A stretch of 64,000 bases of DNA from Ligula intestinalis (Eukaryota; Platyhelminthes; Cestoda; Diphyllobothriidea; Diphyllobothriidae): NCBI GenBank assembly GCA_036362985.1, contig JAYGXS010000003.1, positions 35,132,328 to 35,196,327 of the forward strand. Direction: 5' to 3'. Positions 58,701 to 64,000 of the stretch are shown one piece after another. The translations under genes and the position numbers were made by a program. Every line of letters begins with the position of its first letter. Within the stretch, counting starts at the first letter, position 1. The notes under the pieces are model-generated. The model did no database searches. It was not told where the DNA came from and was given only the letters and a program-made list of their open reading frames with translations.

Positions 58701-59341
58701 GCAGGTGTGTTGCGCCAGGAAACGACAACAGACGACTTCCCCGGGTTGTTGTAATTTGACACGGATGCACCGCTCGCCCGCAGCCGCCTCCTCCCCCTGC
58801 TCTGCCGTCTCAGTCTGGTCTGTCTCCTGGTTAATCGAGAGCTCCTGCTGTTGTTGCTGCTGCTGGCGGTGGTGGTGGTGGTGGTGGAACTGGCAAGGCA
58901 GGCTGGTCTTCTTGGTTGGTTTCAGAATGCCGCTGCAGGGCTGTTGCTGTTGCTGCTGCTGATGTGGCAGTCTCACCTCCAGGTCGGAAGAGTAGCCTCC
59001 ATTGGAACAGACATCATCGTGGTTGGAGGCCCGAAAGCTGGGCAACTTCTGGGCCACAACGGGCGACAGAGAAGCGAAGCGGGCGGCGGAGGAGGAGGAG
59101 GAGAGGGGTAGCGCGGAGACGACACGCCGATTGTCACACTTTTGTGCTGTTGCAAACACGTCAACAATGGGGGAACCGGGGGTGGTGGCGGGTGAATCGG
59201 CGATTGAGGAGGTGGAATAGTGGACAGCTGCCTCCAGGCGTAGAGAGGCCTTTAAATTGGCGTCCTCTAGGAATTTTTGCAGTTCTTCGATGTAGCGTTG
59301 GGCCAGAAGGTAAGCTCGGATTGTCTCATCGCATTGGAAGG
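46085..59341 (-). CDS. RalGPS-type Ral guanine nucleotide exchange factor, 3' part of gene
   Basis: The assignment rests on two conserved points. The end of the RasGEF region reads CDETIRAYLLAQRYIEEL followed by QKFLEDANLKASLRLE (59215-59341), matching the YIEELQKF.ED.NYKLSL hallmark of RalGPS1/2. The PH-domain start reads CEGPLWRKTIG..SWKPFWTTL (49165-49577), parallel to EGPLRRKTLL..SWTRYW in that family. Exons at 56779-56901 and 55631-55827 lie in the linker, which in the family holds PxxP SH3-binding motifs and an HSLG block. RalGPS activates Ral GTPases at the plasma membrane; the PH domain binds lipid. The catalytic RasGEF core is not seen and should lie beyond 59.4 kb. The exon order is consistent, but not all splice phases are resolved. 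Confidence 0.7.
46934..47405. mobile_element. foldback element with about 230-bp arms in a RalGPS intron
   Basis: Left-arm stretches CTGAGGCCGCGTTC, AAAACCTACTTGTATCCACT, CGATTTACA, TCTAATTTTGC.. are repeated inverted on the right (TAGGTTTTTATTATTAGC, AGTGGATGCAAGTAGG, TGTAAATCG, GCTAATTTTGC). The arms meet near 47160-47170. Within each arm there is also an internal direct repeat (CACCAATTTTACATGCT / CACCAATTTTTCATGCT). No coding; a typical non-autonomous foldback. It lies between the last two exons. Confidence 0.7.
47548..47653 (-). CDS. RalGPS-like candidate exon (PH domain, middle part)
   Basis: Between a CACTCAG acceptor and a CCG/GTAAGG donor (47542-47547) the minus strand reads CSTYFILMASFLCGTCHDEP then YCPNHIQFMPTAYTP. 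The stretch HDEPYCPNHIQF resembles the DDPEHPDIFQL block of RalGPS PH domains. It ends in phase 0, which fits the last exon. Its start phase does not fit the exon at 49165 directly, so a further small exon or another acceptor is needed. Confidence 0.45.
48718..49021 (-). CDS. candidate exon or chance ORF in a RalGPS intron
   Basis: Two minus-strand frames are open over parts of this stretch: RAYGMKLPKLPTVMIARW.. (to 48721, ending RHRQ before GTTTGA) and GIRHEVAETPYGND..AYRQSS (phase 0 after an ACTGCGAG acceptor). The second would join exon 49165 in phase, but a stop follows and its donor is weak. No family match was found for either. Confidence 0.25.
49165..49577 (-). CDS. RalGPS-like exon with PH-domain N-terminal half
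   Basis: The acceptor TTAACCCTGTAG precedes 49577 and the GTAAGT donor is at 49159-49164. The frame reads EEQGDVLNESVSAASSPKRS, then FVLCEGPLWRKTIGRLIPPG (strand 1), a roughly 40-residue Ser/Thr/Pro insertion (QCDDGPSTPTEG..), then RFGSSWKPFWTTL, GWRSVFIIYFEATTRNPVHR (strands 2-4). The invariant Trp of strand 2 and the basic K/R positions are present. The loop between strands 1 and 2 is much longer than usual. A plus-strand ORF across it is a shadow. Confidence 0.7.
49898..49980 (+). repeat. tRNA-like SINE head or tRNA pseudogene
   Basis: AGTGGCTCAGAGGTAGAGCG is an excellent A box with D arm, but the B box reads GGTTTCGGAACTC, with insertions relative to GGTTCGANTCC. The T and acceptor stems do not form. 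It lies in an intron of the RalGPS-like gene, opposite in orientation. Confidence 0.5.
49981..51360. other. intron of the RalGPS-like gene, no feature recognised
   Basis: ORFs at 50619-51190 on the minus strand are low-complexity and hydrophobic without motifs or matching splice sites. Confidence 0.35.
51369..51623 (-). CDS. candidate exon of the RalGPS-like gene (linker)
   Basis: An open frame after an AACGTAG acceptor reads DETKAFDSAAVSPLNCMHLA, LLARLSTRSDIENRRVHATI and YPMCDPNGDDVIV, ending SLRHP before GTGAAA. It looks coding in composition and sits between linker and PH exons, but I recognise no domain, and its phases do not fit both neighbours without alternative splice sites. It may be a separate conserved element. 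Confidence 0.35.
   Translation of the reverse strand, partial: DETKAFDSAAVSPLNCMHLAQTICNDSATSGPFLATLLARLSTRSDIENRRVHATITKSYPMCDPNGDDVIVASDARMSLRHPW
53188..53205. repeat. poly-C tract
   Basis: A near-uninterrupted run of C of about 17 bases, inside an intron. Confidence 0.8.
53799..53836. repeat. tetranucleotide microsatellite (GACG)n with GA run
   Basis: Five tandem GACG units are followed by GATG and a GAGAGAG run, in an intron. Confidence 0.8.
55631..55827 (-). CDS. RalGPS-like exon, linker region
   Basis: Acceptor CTCCCTATAG (upstream of 55827) and donor GTAAGT (55625-55630) bound 197 bp. The frame reads LVSPSATVGEPLTTKPASMP, STPTLQRARPHSVPDKDAYS, ending TSVVSPDDFQLL. The QRARPHSVP stretch is reminiscent of the RHRKSHSLG block that precedes the PH domain in RalGPS proteins. 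The fit of its start phase with the preceding exon is unresolved. Confidence 0.5.
56094..56131. repeat. (CA)n microsatellite
   Basis: A CACA run with a single CG interruption, intronic. Confidence 0.9.
56779..56901 (-). CDS. RalGPS-like exon with proline-rich motif
   Basis: A very strong acceptor (TTTTCTCTCTCTCTCTGTCCTTAG) opens a 41-codon phase-0 exon, ELASALTESGSGSAASLSSL then PPPCPSPSGSLSVERRDRAIQ, before a weak GTGCCG donor (56773-56778). It follows the phase-0 end of the exon at 58551. The LPPPCPSP segment is a candidate PxxP SH3-binding site, as found in RalGPS linkers. Confidence 0.6.
56905..58545. other. intron of the RalGPS-like gene, no feature recognised
   Basis: Several stretches between 57110 and 57670 repeat each other in inverted sense (GTAGTTTAAGCAGTGCACCTCAT near 57125, ATGAGGTGCACTACTTAACC near 57660), so a diverged foldback of about 550 bp may be present. 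No exon was seen. Confidence 0.4.
58551..59341 (-). CDS. RalGPS-like exon: end of RasGEF region and Q/H-rich linker
   Basis: The acceptor CGCTCAG (59342 upward) and donor AAG/GTGAGG (58545-58550) bound 791 bp with 263 full codons. It starts FQCDETIRAYLLAQRYIEEL, the last helices of the RasGEF domain with the RalGPS-type QKFLED continuation. It then becomes low-complexity: SSSSSAARFASLSP, a run of seven Q, six H followed by R and seven Q, an acidic TDQTETAEQGEEAA block, a Cys/Pro-rich part, and ends FGPASKNLSMK. The repeats are mostly CAG/CAC codons and could vary in length. Plus-strand ORFs over the same bases are shadows. Confidence 0.75.
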
Positions 59342-59344
59342 CTG

Positions 59345-62300
59345 AGCGTATGTGGGATGGCAGGCAAAAGAAGAATTAAGATTAGGCTCACGCGTTGGCA
59401 CAGCTAGCGCAGGACCAGACCTGCCAAATACAAGCAGGTCAGGTAATACATTATGAAACAAGCGACACAAGCACTAGGGGTCACAAGTCTGCTAGAATGG
59501 AGACAAACTAGGTGACCGTCGGTAAATTCTACAACAAAGGGACAACAGCACCCAGTCAAGCAAATTTCAAATATGAGCGTCAAATTTTGCTGATCCTGTT
59601 ATGAGATAGCACGCCCTGAAAACAGAGATGGCGATTGCAACATCAGCGCAGCAACCAAACACTCTAATACAAGACTTTTGGACAGTTTATGGTCCCTTGC
59701 ACAAGAAAGGGACAAAGACAACAGTAGAGACAATCAGTTTGCAAAGTACTGTTGATCACGCCTCGACGTTGTGGACATAAAAGCTGTCGGGCAGGCAGGC
59801 AGGCAAAAAGAGGACGAAATAGTAATCGGTCCTCCAGCGCAGAGCCCAAATCCGCCAATTTATTGCGTCAGCAGCTGAAGCTGAGAAAACCCATATACAG
59901 CAGGGGTTATGTGTGCCAAACTGTCTCAGCACCGTATGTGCCGTGACGTGCGGGCCATTTTTAGGGTCCAAAAGGATGACTGAGAGCTCCATCACTTACT
60001 CCCACTAACCAACAGTTTGCGCAGTGATGGGCACATTTAGCGACTCCTATCTACTTAAAAATAAGAACTGCGGGCAACGAATAAATGTACGGCTTTTCTA
60101 TCGAACACAATCGATAAGGAGGCATGCAGTACAGGAATGGTGGCAATGGGGGATAGGGCAGTTTGAAGGATGGAAAAGGCGGCAACGCGTCGGCAATGGA
60201 AAAAAATGTTATATGCCCACCGCTATTTTTCAAACGAGCTGAAGTAGATCGTATTACACACTTACCTATCCACTACTATCTGCGCGCCGATCTAGCGCTA
60301 GCACTAACCCAATCCTATCTAGTGTGTTCCTTAAGGTTGGCGCTTCTTGCCCAATTGAGCAAACTTAACACGTTTAAATCAAAGGATTTATGGATCTGTG
60401 GCACTAGCAAAAGCAAGCATACATTTAGAGGATATATTAAACACTGGCTGATACTGTGTTTACAGACACGTAAAACCTGGGTTAACACTAGTTAGAAGAG
60501 TTCAGCCTACGTGAGCACTTAAGATACTTTTGCGGCTGTGCGGTAACTGTCCTGTCAGATGTCCGCTAGCAGCTAGTAGCGACAGGCAAGATAGAACTAG
60601 GGTAATGCACCGGTTCTGTTTTTCAACTGAGTGGACTGACGTTGGTTCCGTTGCAGTTTCTCAATAGTACGGGGGATGTTTCCACAATGCGAGGAAATAG
60701 ACCTTATATCCACCGTATGCTCCACAACAGGGTAGTGCCAGGAATGGTGATTTGCGCGTCAGTTAGTTTTAAGCGATAGGGGACTTGCACAGCATCTACC
60801 GCAAGCTCTCCCTCCCTCCCTCACCTGAGCCGAATGTCAAGAGAAAGTCAAGTGAACCGGAGATGGGACAGGGCACACCATCAGCCCAGCGTGCATTGCG
60901 TTTGGTGGCTGATCAGTGAACTGGGAGTCAGAGGGCAACGGCTCCTGCTCATTTCCTGGTTTCTTATTGCGAACACAGTATCCAACACAGACAGAGCGAA
61001 GATTTGATAGATGGGGTGCTTTACTCGTCTTTGGTAGCTATAGTCCACCGCCGTGAGATGGATGTGAGGTAAAGCACTTGAATAAAGGCCTTTAAATAAT
61101 ACAAAAACCGCTTTACCAAATTCCAGGGAGATTAGGACGAGGGCGGAAAAAGATGTATCCTGTCCTATAAATTAGCACAAGGCAACCTGTTTTAAAACGG
61201 AGGATCCCATTCCCCTGTCTTACCGGACGTTGATTAAATCACAAAGGCGAGGGCTTACACACGTACTCCAAAACCAACCCTGCTTGGTTACATTGTAGAA
61301 GCAGTGAGGATTCCGGTGACTGGAAGACGAGAAAAATCAAAGGTCAGTTATAGTACCAGCGAGACCATCGGGAGCCTTAATTCCCTGCGATTACTTTCAC
61401 CTATATCCCACCACTTTATCGCAAATACAATGTCGGCAGCAGCAGCAGAAGTTGGGAGAGGCTAAGGCAGGTGAAGTGGGGGAGAGAAGAAAAACTACTG
61501 CTACTGCTACTACTACTACCACTAATCGCGCCTTAACGCACAATCAACCTGTGCTGAGAAAGAAGCGGCAGCCATCCACGCATTTTTACCTGAGTGTGCC
61601 CGCATTTCCAAACGGGCGTGCACAGCCACTAAACATCAAAGACAGAGCTACGCGTAGCCAGCACTAGAAGAACCGCTGCTCGCTGTCGCTGCCGCTGCTC
61701 CGGTTTGCGTCCGCACGCGTTCACCTGTGCCCAGGCGTTTTGCCGCCTGTGTCGGTTCTTTTTAATTAACTTACACGCTGGAAATGCTAAAAATGTACCA
61801 CCGATCACAGACATACCACTGTTGTGGCTCAGCAAAGTAGACACTATTGTTGCTATGTGTTGCAATTGTAGTCGAGCCGCATGAAGGAGGCAGGCGGGGG
61901 TTTCTACTGGCTAGCAGGCATAGGGTTCGTCTTTTGCTTTTGGCAGTCTGATTTAAATACGATTTTCAGTAAGGATAACCTATAAGGATCACATAATCCC
62001 AAAAACTTGCACTACAGTAATGTAGAAAATGTTTCCTATGCAGGAAGCGAGAGCAAATAAAATAGTCACGTAGTCTACTGTAGATGATTATATAAAACTT
62101 TTGAAAACTACCCCAAGTGAAACTTTCTTCATACGAGACATATAGGTGTCTAAAGACGACTAAAATGCAGTCTAAATAAAGAGCCTTTTCATTAGTTATA
62201 ACTTTTTGGTGTCTGTTGAAATATGCTGCTATGCTGCAATGGTAATAATTATTGACCACCTCATCCCAGGTTTTTCATACAAAAAGTTCCAGCGATTTGT

Positions 62301-63700
62301 TTTATATGGGCAGTCACTTCGCTCTGCGGAGCGAAGTGACTGCGCCTGCCTTGCACTCACGTCGCTTGTGTAAACAATTTGCCTCTGTCCCTGTTCTCTC
62401 TCGCTGCACAGCAATAATGAAATGTGTGATAGCGTTTTGGCCCAAGGAGATGCCAACAGTACTGAGAGAGTGGGAAGGCGTTGATCTGATCTTTGCCCTC
62501 TTGTTCACTCAGAGCCATGCGGGTGCGCAAAAAAACCACATGCTGGCCCACGCCAACTAACTGGAGATTCGGCAACATAGCGCTAACTGGTTTCTTTGGT
62601 GTTATGTCGACCAGGTAGCTTTTAGTTCTCGCTTTTTCGAGGTAAGTTCCGTTATCGAGCCAATCTCCCAAATTGCAGGCCCGTAAAAGCTGAGATATTG
62701 AAAGGAAGTTGGGATATACAGGGGAGGGAATCCGGAGTCCGGCACCACGCGACATTACAGTTGTGATTACTTTTGCGGATTCGACCACACTTTCCTTTTC
62801 CCGGCACTGGTAAAAGTTAACGTTAGGTTCGCAGTAAGACGACTGGATGCTGGCTTGGGCATAATGGCGGGCCTACCACTAGATCATTGTCTATGTACGC
62901 CATAACGCAGCTGGTTCATGTCCGATAATCAAGCTAGGATTTCGAAGAGCACAATCCGACTGTTAATGCGATCAAGGGCATGGCAGTTGCGTCCAACACA
63001 ACCCAGCAGGGCCCCAGGCAACACTTTAACTCAAAATGTTTGTATGTATTTATTTATTCAGTTGTCTATCTAACAAAGTGACTAGTCTTCAATATGCAAC
63101 CGATACACCCCATTTTCCGATATTAGCGACAACTGACCCTGCCACGTACTAAGACGTGAACGAAATCGTTTCTTTTTATAAGACAAACGCGGTGCCCTTC
63201 GAGGATGCCTCTCTCTCTCCCTCTCTCGTTACTTGAATTTCATTGCAGCTAACTGGTGAAAAGTGTGGAACAAGCGTTGATTCAATGTTACAACAACAGC
63301 GAGAATCGCCTTCAAAACAGAAAGTTCCCTTTAAACTTACATTGGACAACAGAAAAGTCAGCTAAGAGTATATTAGCAGGGTTACCACTCCGGAGCGATA
63401 ATGTAGGTATTTCTACAAAGCGCTAAGCACTCTATCTTTACCTAATTACAACCGAAGTGTTCGAATTAACTGACAGTGTGGTTAGGCTCAACTGTCGCTT
63501 CATTATGGAGGCGGGGACATGCAACTGGAGCCGCGTCCTGGACAGTTTCGGGCAGGGGCACACGAGTACTTGCCAGAATTTGTACTTTTATTCGGTGCAG
63601 CTGTGTTTTCGGGCCTCACACAACTGGACTCCATGAGGTCGTGCATATCGCGTGAACACCTGCGCAGCCGTACCTAGAAGAGCGGTGAACTGCCACGCAC
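59345..63700. other. probable upstream intron of the RalGPS-like gene, no certain exon
   Basis: The RasGEF core must lie upstream of 59341, but I find none of its conserved blocks here. ORFs such as 60163-60495 (plus) and 62357-62788 (minus) lack motifs. Short trinucleotide runs (CAG, CTA/CTG) lie at 61437-61525 and a CT run at 63208-63228. Confidence 0.35.
62311..62342. repeat. perfect 14-bp hairpin
   Basis: CAGTCACTTCGCTC (62311-62324) and GAGCGAAGTGACTG (62329-62342) are perfect inverted repeats separated by TGCG. They may be fused transposon ends or a structured RNA element. Confidence 0.6.
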
Positions 63701-63704
63701 TCAC

Positions 63705-63819
63705 CAACTGATCCACAAGGTCCAGTAATGTCCAATGGAAATTCTGTGACAAGGCGGCCATGAAATATCCGAAAATAAGTTTGTTAATCGTCGCTGCTTC
63801 GGGACTAATTTCAAACGAA
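63705..63819 (-). CDS. candidate internal exon, unassigned
   Basis: A pyrimidine-rich acceptor (CCGCTCCCCTGATTACTGTAG) and a consensus donor (GTGAGT at 63699-63704) bound 115 bp with one open frame, SFEISPEAATINKLIFGYFM then AALSQNFHWTLLDLVDQL. It could belong to the same minus-strand gene, but I could not match it to RasGEF sequence. Confidence 0.3.
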
Positions 63820-64000
63820 CTACAGTAATCAGGGGAGCGGCAAGCAGCGAGGGTGGATGCACCGAAAATTTTCAAGAAGCCGCATGAAACCAAGGTTCAG
63901 ACGTATCAGCCCGATGCATGACCTGTACAACTGGGAAAGATACAGCACGCACTGCTGAGAATAGCCACAAACCCGTGGCAAACAGTTAACTCCCAAATCA

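Noticed and set aside
58916..59407. 163-aa plus-strand ORF
   Set aside because: It is antisense to the Q/H-rich RalGPS exon; its Arg/Cys/Trp-rich sequence comes from reading CAG/CAC codons on the other strand.
62357..62788. 143-aa minus-strand ORF as a RasGEF exon
   Set aside because: The position would suit the RalGPS-like gene, but no RasGEF block or consistent splice phase could be found.

Overview
The window looks like nuclear DNA of a multicellular eukaryote. It has split genes with GT..AG introns, no operons, and dense decayed retroelements (Penelope-like elements with GIY-YIG endonuclease, RTE-like and CR1-like LINE pieces, tRNA-derived SINEs, foldback elements). Repeat content and protein style suggest a parasitic flatworm, perhaps a diphyllobothriidean tapeworm; the species is inference. 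No prokaryotic, CRISPR, rRNA or viral gene was recognised.

Layout. (1) 1-8.55 kb: no intact gene; SINE tails, a small foldback element, a palindrome made of two Penelope tails with a 13-bp target-site duplication, and a decayed Penelope reverse transcriptase. (2) 8.55-21.63 kb: copy B, a broken paralogue of a kelch-repeat gene, full of insertions. (3) 21.63-22.67 kb: spacer. (4) 22.67-39.99 kb: copy A, the same locus in the same orientation. It carries a five-exon kelch gene on the minus strand (23753-37493) whose splice phases join into one 406-residue frame. Its introns hold a near full-length Penelope element, an RTE-like LINE, CR1 tails, SINEs and foldbacks. (5) 40-46 kb: repeats and one unexplained 191-aa ORF. 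(6) 46.1-59.3 kb, continuing past the right edge: the 3' part of a minus-strand gene that I read as a RalGPS-type guanine nucleotide exchange factor, with the end of the RasGEF region, a Q/H-rich linker, a PxxP segment and an interrupted PH domain. (7) 59.3-64 kb: no certain gene; one candidate exon and a strong hairpin.

The two host genes are not functionally linked as far as I can see. The main story is a tandem kelch-locus duplication in which A stayed open and B decayed. Comparing A with B gives empty sites that show how elements inserted, in particular Penelope-derived head-to-head palindromes that behave like non-autonomous foldback elements.
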